NCBI RefSeq assembly: GCF_014839805.1
Contig: NC_051131.1
Location: forward strand, 9,102,913 to 9,166,912
DNA: 64,000 nt
From: Manduca sexta
Taxonomy: Eukaryota; Arthropoda; Insecta; Lepidoptera; Sphingidae
Reading direction: 5' to 3'
This document shows positions 13,012-23,500 of this stretch, piece by piece. The notes under the pieces were generated by a model. It was not told the DNA's origin, made no database searches, and was given only the letters and a program-made list of their open reading frames with translations. A program made the position numbers and the translations under genes. The first letter of the stretch is position 1. Every line of letters begins with the position of its first letter.

Positions 13012-13169
13012 CTACTGGTCAAAGTTCCATATAAACCGATTCCAGGCGGCTTCCCTTTCGTAATTTATGTAAAGTCTAATTACTGTCGGAACGATTTGCA
13101 GACCGCATTTATGCACTACCTATGTGTTATGTCGGCGGACTTTTCGGAAAACTTCACCCTTCCCGACTG
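13012..13169 (-). mobile_element. hAT-like MITE copy (family M1)
   Basis: Shares GGCTTCCCTTT, GAACGATTTGCAGACCGCAT and TTTTCGGAAAACTTCACCCT with the copies at 33733 and 16034. The termini (CTACTGGTCAAAG and CCTTCCCGACTG) are decayed. The 94-codon open frame starting upstream of it is not a gene. Confidence 0.7.
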
Positions 13170-13399
13170 CAGGACACATTTCGTATTGACGTCGTTATTG
13201 TGTAAATAATTACTTAGATTACGCAAGGTATTGTAATATTATTTCCTGCGCTGAAGCATCAATCTCTGCGTTAAAAATGAATTATTGATTGACGATACAT
13301 GGTTATACGTGCTAGTAAATGGTTAAAAATGTAAATATGATAATTTCCACCTCGAATATTGTATAAACGAATTCTGATTCAATACATATTCATAATATT

Positions 13400-13481
13400 A
13401 ATCAATAGGCGAGAACACAATCGAAGCGCGCGCTATCGTGTCGCCGCCGTCGTGATTTTCCCATTCTCATGAACTTAAATG
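13400..13481 (+). promoter_or_regulatory. Candidate 5' UTR exon of the buttonhead-like gene
   Basis: CG-rich sequence leads to a strong donor, AAATG|GTAAGC, at 13481/13482. It could splice to the acceptor at 14011, giving an intron of about 530 bases. If so, the upstream ATG at 13469 opens a frame that is out of phase with the zinc-finger frame and ends at 14058. That makes it an overlapping uORF rather than the protein start. Confidence 0.35.
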
Positions 13482-13495
13482 GTAAGCTCATAATT

Positions 13496-13700
13496 CACGG
13501 GTGTGGGGTGGGGTGTTTCGGCGGAGGCTGCGCTGGCGGGCGGCGGCGGGGCGGCAGCGGGTCGGCGGGGTGCGGGCCGGGGCTCCGGGGTGCGCGCGCG
13601 CCGCTCGACTCCTCGACTCGCAGGCCCGAGGGGCAGGGGGCGAGGTGACAACCGCTCGTTACGTCTATTCCAAGCCAGTTATTAAAAACGTCTCGGCGCG
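13496..13700 (+). promoter_or_regulatory. CpG-rich segment with GC boxes upstream of the buttonhead-like gene
   Basis: A stretch extremely rich in G and C within an AT-rich genome. It includes GGGTGTGGGGTGGGGTG (13499-13515) and a canonical GC box GGGGCGG at 13548-13554. These match Sp/KLF binding sites, so autoregulation or cross-regulation by Sp factors is possible. The open frames across it encode low-complexity Arg/Gly/Ala strings and are not credible proteins. Confidence 0.55.
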
Positions 13701-14011
13701 AACGGTGCGCCGCCCTGTAATTATCCAGTTGAAGGTTTTCGTTGCGCTACGTTGTCACCACAGTTACCGGAAATGCAATACGTGGATCCACCCGCGCAAC
13801 AGGTCCGTCCGCCCGCCCACCTTACCACTCTATTAACCGACGCTTTCACACTGTTTATATTGATATTGCGGTTTTTAATACGTGAAATGTGTTACGTTTT
13901 CCTGTTTTGACCGCGTAGTTGTTTAATTTGTCAACGTTTAGTTTTAATCTCCATCCACGGTCGTGAAATATTGTTAAAACCTAAATCTAATCACGTTAAA
14001 TATTATTTCAG

Positions 14012-14977
14012 ATGATGAACATGATGTCCGGATACGGGTGCGCGTACGGCCGCGGTGACGCGCTTTCACCGGCCTCGGACTTGTCATCGTGCAGCAGCGC
14101 GTCATCAGGGACGTGGTGCGCGCCGACGGCCTGGCGCGACTTGCCGCCGTATCCCGCTCAGTACCCGGCATACTGGCCGCCGGCAGCCGCTGCTGCAGCC
14201 GCCGAAGAAGCTCGTGAACTGCAACGTCGGTGCGCTAAGTGTCGCTGTCCTAATTGCTTGACTGAGGCAGCCGGTTTTGGACCGAACTATGGAAAGGATG
14301 GTGCCAAAAGGGAACACGTGTGTCACGTTCCTGGTTGCGGAAAAGTGTACGGGAAAACATCGCATTTGAAAGCTCATCTACGTTGGCATACGGGCGAGCG
14401 GCCATTCGTTTGCAATTGGTTATTCTGCGGAAAGAGGTTTACGCGATCTGATGAGTTGCAGCGGCATCTTCGCACTCACACTGGAGAGAAAAGATTCGCC
14501 TGTCAATTGTGCACGAAACGTTTTATGCGATCCGATCATCTTGCGAAGCACGTAAAAACTCACGCCAATGTGCCAAGAAAAAATAAGAAAGCAAAAGAAG
14601 ACGATAAAGAAGATTCTGGGAGTGAAAAAAGTGAACGATCTCCGACGTCGGCAACGTCGCCCGTGGTATCAGTTGGAAGCACGAACTATGGAACAGCGCC
14701 TGCGGCGGTTATCTCGAAGGCAATAAATTATGCCGCAGTAGCTCCTAATGTGACGAGTGCCCCGAACGTGTACAACGGACCAGTGTACAGCAGCAACGGA
14801 GTGATGAATAGCTGGTATCCCGAGGTGAGACAAGACAATTTGTACCCGCGGCCGCCGATGCGAGTCTACCAACAATACCCTCACCCGATAAACACGTACC
14901 AGTGCGCCACTAAAGAAAATTACGCGGTTTTCCAAGGACACTACAATTTGCAACCGCCGGTGGCACTTGGACAGTAA
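14012..14977 (+). CDS. btd: Buttonhead/Sp5-class C2H2 zinc-finger transcription factor
   Basis: 321 residues encoding a nuclear DNA-binding factor. A Btd box with C74, C77, C79 and C82 ([10 protein letters not shown]) precedes three C2H2 fingers: C104/C109/H122/H126, C134/C139/H152/H156 and C164/C167/H180/H184. Base-contact residues are KHA, RER and RHK, the Sp signature for GC/GT boxes. CRCPNC together with [10 protein letters not shown] places it in the Sp5/buttonhead class rather than Sp1-4 (CTCPYC) or Sp6-9 (CDCPNC). The family acts in insect head and limb patterning. Residues 54-63 are Pro/Ala-rich, 186-215 basic then acidic/Ser-rich, and the C-terminus Tyr/Pro-rich. The usual N-terminal Sp box (SPLALLA) is not visible. 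The ATG sits directly after an acceptor (TTATTTCAG) and the frame is closed at 13997, so an upstream exon is likely, probably UTR. The lepidopteran orthologue name is inferred. Confidence 0.9.
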   Translation: MMNMMSGYGCAYGRGDALSPASDLSSCSSASSGTWCAPTAWRDLPPYPAQYPAYWPPAAAAAAAEEARELQRRCAKCRCPNCLTEAAGFGPNYGKDGAKREHVCHVPGCGKVYGKTSHLKAHLRWHTGERPFVCNWLFCGKRFTRSDELQRHLRTHTGEKRFACQLCTKRFMRSDHLAKHVKTHANVPRKNKKAKEDDKEDSGSEKSERSPTSATSPVVSVGSTNYGTAPAAVISKAINYAAVAPNVTSAPNVYNGPVYSSNGVMNSWYPEVRQDNLYPRPPMRVYQQYPHPINTYQCATKENYAVFQGHYNLQPPVALGQ

Positions 14978-15650
14978 TTACATTAGGCCCTCATTAAATT
15001 GTTTTATTGTTGAAAAGCTATTAAAATGTGCGCGGTAATTTTGAACTTACATTTTCCAGTAAATGATAAGAGTACGTTCCGTGAAAAACTTTGTGATAAG
15101 TTACCATACATTCGAAATGTGATTTTTGTAAAATAGTTTATTGCTAGCATAGATTGTGCCTTACTGGTTGAGTTCATATTATTTTTTATTGATTAAATAA
15201 GTACATGGAAATTGAAAATTTTATTTATTACCAATTTTAATGAGTCTAAAATCTTTAAGAAAACATATATTTTATATCCAAAAACAATAATTTCCAGGAC
15301 ATTAGCACCGCATTATTTTTAAATTGTTATAACGTAGTATTTGCTCATTGTAATTGATACTTTTATAAAATTTTTGGAAATCAATTTTGTGATCGAAAGT
15401 ACCTCTACGATATTAATTATATTTTATTGACAAGGATGGTAAAAAATGATATTTTCGTATAAAATTGACATTTCAATATATTTTTTTTATTATTACCCAA
15501 GAATATTCAAGTTAACACTTCGACGTTTCATTGGTTTTTTTTTAATAAAAAATCTAATTATAAATAGTTTTACGTCTCTCGGACACGTAATTAAAAAATT
15601 CAGAATAATATTTAAAACGAGTTCTTACCATGTTACTATCAAATAAATAT
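14978..15650 (+). other. Probable 3' UTR of the buttonhead-like gene
   Basis: AT-rich, non-coding sequence. An ATTAAA variant lies close to the stop (about 14993), and a canonical AATAAA lies at 15642-15647. The actual cleavage site cannot be told from the sequence. Confidence 0.4.
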
Positions 15651-15710
15651 TTAACTTTTTAAGTAACAATAACATTGTGCAACACAACACACATCACGAA
15701 TTTTATTCGA

Positions 15711-15932
15711 AGGCATAGACAGAGGAGTAACTAGGGGACCCTCTTTTCATCCTGTGTTTTCCGATCAATGATGAGATAAGGCGAACCTATTGGCATGTCG
15801 GGCACAAAATCACAGACACCGGGTTGATACTGAGCTAAAAAACAGAATATCAGTTTTCTCGGCGCTGGGATTCAAACCTGGGACCGTAAAGAGGTGGTCG
15901 TACCGCCCACGCAGTACAACTATACCAAACAT
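15711..15932 (-). mobile_element. tRNA-headed SINE, body type 2, degraded
   Basis: The reverse complement matches the copy at 28208. It contains a decayed box B (GGGATTCAAACCTGGGACC on +), the GGGTTGATACTGAG block, and the GGCGAACCTATTGGCATGTC region. The head ends near CAGTACAACTATACC. Confidence 0.75.
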
Positions 15933-16033
15933 AATGCAAGGACAACAATAACCCAGATACAGTCTCGACGCGTCTCTATCTAGAGTCGCAATTATGTTTT
16001 GGCCGCAAAGGACTTGAAACGAATATTAGTGAT

Positions 16034-16145
16034 TAGTGGCGAAAGGTGAAGTTTTCAGAAATATAACCCGACACTATATAAATGCATAAATGCGTTCTGC
16101 AAATCATTCTAATGATAATAAGGTTATGTGGACCTTTCGCTACTG
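16034..16145 (+). mobile_element. hAT-type MITE (family M1) with intact 8-bp target duplication
   Basis: 112 bp. It begins TAGTGGCGAAAGGTGAAG and ends GGACCTTTCGCTACTG, giving imperfect terminal inverted repeats. It is flanked on both sides by the identical octamer TTAGTGAT (16026-16033 and 16146-16153). The 8-bp duplication and CAGTGGCGAA-type ends indicate mobilisation by a hAT transposase. It is shorter than the other copies (158-167 bp), so it is internally deleted. Confidence 0.88.
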
Positions 16146-16635
16146 TTAGTGATAGGTAATTTATTATAGATATCTCCAAGACATGTCACAAATATAGATT
16201 TTTATTAAAGTTTTCAATATAAAATAGTTTTCCGTATGTGTATGATGATAGCTTCGGTGAATGGATAAAATTAAAAGCTTTTCATTTGTAAATAAGTATA
16301 TATACTCATAAATGTTGCGGTAAAGGAATTATTTTAATATAAATAAATATTATAATTTTATTACTATTGTTTGGAAATCGTAGACAAAAGTCAATTTGTT
16401 TATATTTTTAGCAACTGAGATGATAAGAGCTTATTATTGGGTGTTTATTTTTAATTATTTCTAATTGATTTAAAAAAAATATCTTATATTTTCGCTTATT
16501 GTTAGATAACAATGTTGTTTGTGTCTCGCATACAGGGATGCGAAGAGCAGGAGTTAATTATTGCGTAGATACTCGTATTTTGGGAAACCGTATGAATATT
16601 AAACAGCTTATACAAAGAGAATCATTTCCTATAGT

Positions 16636-16775
16636 GTTTCATTTCGGGGTAAGTTTTTATGGTAGTTTGAGGTAAAGTTGGCCGGCGTAATTATGACGAG
16701 TATTGCGTCTCATTCTGGGGTCAGTCTCTGTGGTAGTTTGAGGTGAAATTGGCCGGCATAATTATGACGACCGTT
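16636..16775 (+). repeat. Diverged tandem duplication, period about 71 bp
   Basis: GGTAGTTTGAGGTAAAGTTG at 16661 recurs as GGTAGTTTGAGGTGAAATTG at 16732. Both are followed by GCCGGC(G/A)TAATTATGACGA. The copies differ at several sites. Confidence 0.85.
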
Positions 16776-17139
16776 GAGACGTGTTGTCTCATGATAGACA
16801 TTGTATTTAAACTAAGATTTGGATACTCACTATAGAGGAGATTAGCGTTATGTCACCCCGTATTATGGCTAGGTATATTATAGTCATATTTTTATTTATA
16901 GCGAACTTTGACCCGCGTAATTTAAAAATATCGATGTGGGCGGAACACAACTTCATTCCAATTTGGAAATTATCATATTAATGCTTAGACTTAATATTGT
17001 TATAGCATGATAGCATCTAAAATATTTTTGTTAAAGAACACTTTAATATAATTGGTAATAGAAAATAATAATTGGGTAGGTAGGTATATTGAGCTTAACG
17101 GTTTTAACATTTATGTATAGCTAGTGATCTCACCGGTTT

Positions 17140-17678
17140 CGTCGTGTCGGCGTCACGTAATAATAAATTATTAGGTACTTATTTTAAGGTTTATGTATTT
17201 TTGTTTGGTAAACGTAAAAGCTATGTCTTAATCTGGTTATCCGTTAGATATTTACCATTGTGGTTGTTTCCTCCCGTCACGAGATGGCGCTGGGTAAATG
17301 CTAGCCGTCAGTGGTCACTGCACGCGTCGCTGCCGCGCGGCGCGGCGTAACAGTAATTGCACGCGGCTATTATCTGGGCGGCGCTCGCCGCGCATGGCGG
17401 CCGGTGTGAGCGGGATGCACTCGATAATACGTAAAACAAAACGAGGGAGTAATAATGGTAAAAAACGAGCAGCACGCAAATTATAGTGAGAAATGAGGCA
17501 GCCGGTAGCGGTGGGGGCTCGCGTGGTGCGGTGGGGGCCGTCGCGCGGCAGTCGTGGTCGTTCGGCGCACGCAGACCGCCCGCGCCGCCAGCGCCCAGCG
17601 CCGCCTGCGCCGCCTGACGCCGTCCTTCGCGAGTGTTGTGAGTGTGTGACATGCGCCACAGTCGCCACAGGCAGCGCC
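17140..17678 (+). promoter_or_regulatory. CpG-dense promoter/5' UTR upstream of the exon at 17679
   Basis: A sharp rise in C+G and CpG from about 17265 to 17720 in AT-rich surroundings. An arthropod initiator-like TCAGTG sits at about 17308. GCGG/GCCG runs lead into the ATG at 17679. Overlapping open frames on both strands are all low-complexity Arg/Ala/Pro and are best read as by-products of composition. Confidence 0.5.
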
Positions 17679-17720
17679 ATGAGCGGCAAGGGCTCCTCCT
17701 CACCGGACCTGCTCATGAAT
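17679..17720 (+). CDS. Candidate first coding exon (14 codons), gene unrecognised
   Basis: ATG in a good context (GCGCCATGA, purine at -3) encodes MSGKGSSSPDLLMN and stops at a consensus donor AAT|GTGAGT at 17720/17721, phase 0. The CpG-rich leader supports a transcription start just upstream. The frame runs only 24 codons into the intron before a stop. No second exon with matching phase is obvious in the window, so a long first intron is implied. Candidate parent: the Sp1 (Sp6-9 class) neighbour of buttonhead. This is inference from known insect gene order; the peptide itself is not diagnostic. Confidence 0.48.
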
Positions 17721-17789
17721 GTGAGTCGTCTCCAGTGGCCGACACCGCCGCCGCCACACATCACTCACGCTTCAATGCTGTTATGCTAC

Positions 17790-20780
17790 TAACCTTACTG
17801 TAACTTTACCTCTCTTCTATCGTACTGTTAGGCCTATAGTTTTTTTTATTTAAACTTGGAAGAACTATTGGCTTAACGACATAAAGTTAAAATTGCGTTC
17901 TGAGAAACAATATTAAATAGGGTTTCTTATACTATACCCAAAAGCAAATAAATCCGTGACAAGCGTGTTCCGAAGTCTTCACGGTTTATAAACTTTAATT
18001 TTAAGAACAAATCTTGATCAAAATGGAAATATGAAATGGTTTGTTAGTGAGATGAGAGCCCCTGGGTGTTGTCGATTTAGCACGCACCATAAGCGGCGTA
18101 TTACCCGCGATTGACTCCGCTAGCCGGCCCTTTTGGGCCCCTAACCTCTATTACTATTCATAGCGACCGCCCCCGTGGGTCGAGTGGACCCAGAGCTATT
18201 CCACAGGAAAAATATCTGTGTTCAGGAAAAATAAAATAAGGTAAAATACGTAATCTTTGACCTTTGAATAATAAGCCAGTACGTCGCTTATTCAACGGTT
18301 TGTATAATAAATCTTAGCCATTAATACGTAGGAGGAATAAGTATCATTAAAACTTATTTTATAAACTAATTCAACTACATAAACTTAATTATTTACTTGC
18401 TCATATAGCAGGGTATTAAATTATTCTAATCAATAAATAAAAGGCATTTTAATATTCTGTCTCCTACTGACAAATCCCATAAACTCACAAAAAAAGGACG
18501 AGTCAGTAGTTTAGGAGGCAATATTGGTTACATTAATGTTATTGTTATTATTCGAAAATGGCCCATTTACGTTAGTTCCGAACATTACTAGCACATCATA
18601 AAAACTACAAAATGTTAATTCAATTTAAATAAGTCAAATAAATAAGACAGTGCCGGCACTTCGAAGCGGCGTAACAAATCCTTAATGACACATAGAGGCT
18701 TCATCCATTTTCTACCCAATTTCCTTTTCATATTAGTTTAATCTAGAGGCAGGACTACTGGCGCCAAAAATTATACCGCGACGAGCGTGTCGGCGCGGGC
18801 GCGGGCGCGGGAGCGGCGCGGCTAATCTGTTTAGCGTTATATTGTAGGGCGAACGGCTCCTTTGTGCGGTGAAAAAGAAAGAAATTTATGCGTTTCGGCG
18901 TCGTGTGTAAGTTTTTTGTGGGAATGTAATTAATAATTCCGCGGCAAAACTAACAGTGTTTTCGTTGCAGTTCAGACGCTTGATTGATGCGTTCCACATT
19001 ATATAGGTATCTACCTACATACAATAATACTTGCTCAGCAAAAAATGAGCAGTAAACTAGTGCTACTTCTCTTATTAAATAAGATTTATTATCATAATGT
19101 TTATGTAAGGACAATAAACGTTTTTATGTTTAGTTTATGACCATTGTAAATATTATCGATAAAAGTGCAGTTTTGTAATATTTATGAAAATTATTTATTT
19201 GCTTAATTATCCACAATTTTAGAGGCTATCTAATTCTAGAATATTCTTAAGCAAACATATTGTTTTTATAAATTTATAAAGCTTGGATTATGTATATCAG
19301 TGTTTTTTAAAATGGGTATAGTGTTTGTAAATTTTATTTAAAATAAAAATATTAAAGTTCTTCTCAATGATAGAGTCCTATCTTTCATTTCATTATATTA
19401 GTGACATCGCAATTGGGTAATTTCTTTTTACTTTAACTACTTATTTCGTTTCAGTTCTTCTTTTTACTTCTTTCTTGTGAACTAGCTTTGTAAGTATTCT
19501 ATTTAATCTACTTCTTAGAGGAAACAGTGCGAGCTTATGTTAGTATGAATATTTGCATCATTGATGGAGGCACTTAGCTCTATAATATATTACGTTTATA
19601 TATAGAATTTAGCATATAACATTAGTTTAAGAAACTCTATGTTACGTGGAATTTAATTTAATAATTAGTATAACTCGAATACCTATATTAATAAACAATA
19701 AAAGATTGACACAAAGCTATTTATTCCTATAATGCAAATATGATTTGATTTATTTCGTCATTATTATTTTTATACGTCTGGGTTTCTTTTTACTTTCATG
19801 GCATTATAGATATTTATATTAGAAAACCAGTTTGCAAATTATATTGATTTTTATTTTATAAATATTGTTGATTTAGTATGTTTAAACTTTCCATATATAC
19901 AGGGTAATTTTGAAATTGTGTTAATTAATGATATCACATACACTTTTCTGATTTTTAGACAACTGCGTGTTATATTTCTGACTGAAAGTGTGATGTTGCC
20001 GCTGCAACGATTAGAGTAGTTATAGTGAGATTAAGGCGTGTAAAATTAAAAATATCTTTTATTGATAATTATTTTATTCGAAACTTATAATTTTTTATTG
20101 TAAATCTACGGTTCGGGTAACTTATTGTTATATTATTTTCAAGAAGATAAGTATGCGGTTTCAATTAGTAACGCAATGTCAAAATAACCCAGTTTATTGT
20201 ATAATTCTCTTTGATTTAAACTGTACTATATAATCGACAGTAATACGTATAAGTAGATATACATTACATATACCAAAATAACATCCATGTTATGAACCCG
20301 ACCGGTGAAGTTCGCTTACTCTCTTGGAACACTAATCCGTCTAATCTGATGATAATAAACTGTAAAATGCGAGCCACAAGAACAATTTACTATGGAAAAG
20401 ATTTCTTCATTTAAGTACAGTAGAGTCTATTTGACCAAATAGACGCTCCTTTGCATAATGATTATGTTTTCTCTTTAAGTTTTTACAACTCCGTCGGGGC
20501 AAGTCTAACTTTAGTAGTATCTATTTTCGCCCTACTAACAAATCTTCATTAGGACTCACATTTTGAAGTGACTTAAATATTTGCCGACATAACTGTTGAC
20601 AATGATTCGAGTGTCTAATTAATTATTTTTTTCTTATAAAATCTTAGGATTGTTAAAGAATATATCTGAATAGATGACATTCAGTTATGTACCTATATCC
20701 TCCATTTGGTGGTGAAAACCTATTTGTTGTTGAGTTCAGTTATATTGCATTTTTATTGAAAATTACACATCAATTTATTT
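17790..20780. other. Non-coding stretch with a GC-rich island
   Basis: No gene seen. A balanced block at about 18040-18190 may be repeat-derived. At about 18770-18910 a GC-rich island contains GCGCGGGCGCGGGCGCGG and GGCGCCAAAA, followed by homeodomain-like AATTTATG. It looks like a candidate cis-regulatory element. The rest is AT-rich. Confidence 0.35.
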
Positions 20781-20911
20781 ACACTGTTATATTAAAAAAT
20801 ACGTTTTTAATTCTAAGATGGATAGATAAATGGAATAAAACACGAGTTTAACAAATATATGCATGAAATTTATAATAAATATTTTATGTTTCAAAACATG
20901 TTTTATTATCG

Positions 20912-21085
20912 GAACACGGCGGCGCGGCGTATAGCGTGGTGGGCGCAGTGCGTAGGCGCGCAGGTTCACATCCGACAAGTCATGCTGGGACCGCTTAAGT
21001 GACTCAGGTGCTGAAGCCACCAACGTTTGCTTTATGATATCGATGAGACTGTTGGTGTACTTCATTAACAATATCAACATATTTT
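20912..21085 (-). other. Coding-like island on the minus strand
   Basis: In one minus-strand frame this stretch reads MKYTNSLIDIIKQTLVASAP, then ESLKRSQHDLSDVNLRAYAL and RPPRYTPRRRVP. Many codons end in G or C, unlike the surrounding AT-rich DNA. The frame runs 115 codons in total, but both ends are low-complexity AT sequence. I recognise no domain, and splice sites at the edges are weak. It may be an exon of an unknown gene, a retroposed fragment or conserved non-coding DNA. Confidence 0.25.
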
Positions 21086-21379
21086 GTTTATATTTTACGA
21101 TAAAGAAAAAAAACAAGCTAAACATTTGTTGCACATGCAGTTAAAATTATACTGTTTATTATAATGTAAGTGCGAAAATTATTATGCGAAGTAATTTGTT
21201 TCCGTTACTAAAAGTAATTCAATTTTAACACTAACTTATTGGCCTTTTATCTGCGAATTGTAATATTATATTGTCGGTTTGAAGCAAAGCTATTGTCAAG
21301 GGTGTTATTATTTGAAGAGGAATGCAGCGGTTCGAAGATGATTATAGCAACTGAGAGAGTTCAGTGAAACATAGATTAT

Positions 21380-21990
21380 CTAGTTGCAAGACAGGTCGGT
21401 GGAGCGTACAGTGTACATGTCACCTGTTCTCGGCTCTCGTTAAGTCTACGGCTCTAGCGTAGCAGAGGATGCGAGCAATTGAAAACAAATGGAGTGTGTT
21501 ATTTGGCCGGTTTGTGCGCGAATATACCGTTGGTTGCGAGCCGGAGTGGCACTCGGCAGCCGTGCGGCAACATTTTAATTGACCACGCGATGTTGTGCCC
21601 GCGTCTCGTCCGAGTTTTTCTCCTCTCCTCAAATTGCTCTAAAGTGCTTAATGAGCGATGCGTGCAATCGCCGTTTCCCCCTACGAGAGTTTGTTCTTGT
21701 TTTACATACGTAAATAGTTCAACTCGACGAACTAATGCCGATTCTCGGTACAGTAATTGCGCCTGTGACAGGCTTCCGTCGCCTTTCCAGAGGCTGGCGG
21801 TTAAACGCCAAACTCCGGCGTCTTCCAAATTATAGTTATTTCGCATTAATAGCGTACACATCGAGTGGTGCGTGCGCATGCGGCTCCCACAACCATTGAC
21901 ATTTGCAGTAAACTTATTCGACTCACTAAGTAGCAATTTATATCTCTACCCAGTACCCCGCTAGTTGCACTACGTGTATAGAAAAATGAT
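21380..21990. other. GC-balanced, gene-free island
   Basis: About 600 bases of balanced composition with three overlapping open frames (118, 145 and 70 codons) on the two strands. None has a recognisable motif, and all three cannot be real. The appearance fits a conserved enhancer or an unidentified repeat. Confidence 0.3.
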
Positions 21991-22810
21991 TGCACATAAC
22001 AAGCTGTTTAAGTTCAGTTTAAATTAATGGAGACATTTAGTTGAGAGGTGTAAAAATGGTTTAAAACGTTTTTGGTATGATTCTTAATTTTTTAATAAAC
22101 ACATTACATGCATGTTATAAATTGAATATAGTAATTTGCGTACCAGTTTAATTGCTAAAGACTTTATAATTTTATTCTATTTTTGGTAAACCATTTATTT
22201 ATAATATAAAACTGTTTCTGTTACTTATAATTGGAATCATGTACAGTTTATAGAAACTTATTCAACAATGTTTTTAACAGCCAAGCTTCTAAAGTAATTA
22301 CAGGAAAAAATTACTCGTGCAAAACAAATAAAGTCGTTAAGTCGGAGAATTGATTCAATTATATCTATATTTAATTGTAATGTAAGTCGTATTCGTGTTA
22401 GAAATATAGACTTTTTTACAAAAGCTGCTGCAAGTCTTCATTACCATCATAATGATAAAATGTTCGCAAATAATTATCATCGTTTTTCCGAATATAACGT
22501 GTAATGGAAGGACCGATTGGCATCACAACTGGGTGTTACCTAGTTAAAATACAAAAACATTCGACGTTTAAGCCGATAATTGATTATCATGTTAGTTGTG
22601 GCTTGATGTGATATGTTAATTATGTTATTAATATATTATATAGCCAGGACTGTGCTATGTTTCTGCATGTTGTCTACTGAATAATTTTACAGTCACTTTT
22701 AATTCCTGTTTTGTATATTATCTGTACTTTGGTTTTACCACCAACATATTAAATGAACAATATTTATATGTTATAATTTTGATAGATCTATTTGAACCTC
22801 ATAAAAAAAA

Positions 22811-22860
22811 ACATTCACGTCGAATTGATAACCTCCTCCTTTTTTTGAAGTCCGTTAAAA
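22811..22860. mobile_element. Dispersed-repeat end fragment
   Basis: Contains GATAACCTCCTCCTTTTTTT followed by GAAGTCCGTTAAA, a string often seen at the edge of lepidopteran interspersed elements. A related end is at 47940-47968 (AACCTTCTCTTTTTTGAAG). The family is not assigned. Confidence 0.4.
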
Positions 22861-23378
22861 ATGTTTTAATATTTATGACAATCGGTGCAAATAATGAAGT
22901 AGTTTTATTATTCACGTTAAAAATATAGTTCGGTAAGCTTGTGCCCATTTTTGATATGGTAAAGCTAAATCTATTAATCTACTCACAGCGTCTAATTTCG
23001 GAAAATACACATCTTCGGTGAAAGTACTTCTGAAATACTATTTCACATCAAAACAATGTTTTAAAATTTATGTCTTACATTAATTACAACAACCTAACTT
23101 GGGTAGTGCAAAAGATGTGACCTGTTTCGCAGTCTAAGTACGCTGTCACTTAAATTGACGGTAATTACAAACGTATTACAATTGATAATCAATTAAATTA
23201 CAAATGAGACATTGTTTATAATCAATAAGTCATCACGGTCGATTGATGGTTGATTATTAAGTGATGATTAATTTTACTCTAACCGTGTAATTACTATAAA
23301 AACATTGCTCAGTGGGATTTCCAAATACTTGGAAACCAATGAAAAATCCACACATACATTTTTATATTTTTATCTGAG

Positions 23379-23500
23379 AAGGGGCAGGCAAAGATGCACC
23401 AAATGCACCCACTTTCCGCCATGTGTATTCCGTCCCATGATGTGATAGGAGGCGAGCCTAGTACCATGTCGGTCACAAATTCTAGACTCCGGGACAGTGA
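23379..23500 (-). mobile_element. tRNA-headed SINE fragment, body type 2 only
   Basis: CACCCACTTTCCGCCATGTG, CCCATGATGTGATAGGAGGC and GGTCACAAATTCTAGACTCC align with the complement of the 28208 copy. The tRNA-like head is missing. Confidence 0.75.

Noticed and set aside
13501..13836. 111- and 60-codon frames upstream of the buttonhead-like gene
   Set aside because: Arg/Gly/Ala strings from a GC-rich promoter region, with no Sp box and no in-frame join to 14012.
14105..14377. 90-codon minus-strand frame
   Set aside because: Shadow of the zinc-finger coding sequence on the other strand.
17308..17792. Overlapping frames of 131, 149 and 99 codons across the CpG-rich segment
   Set aside because: Three frames on two strands cannot all be coding, and the peptides are low-complexity Arg/Ala/Pro. 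Only the 14-codon start at 17679 with its donor has gene logic.
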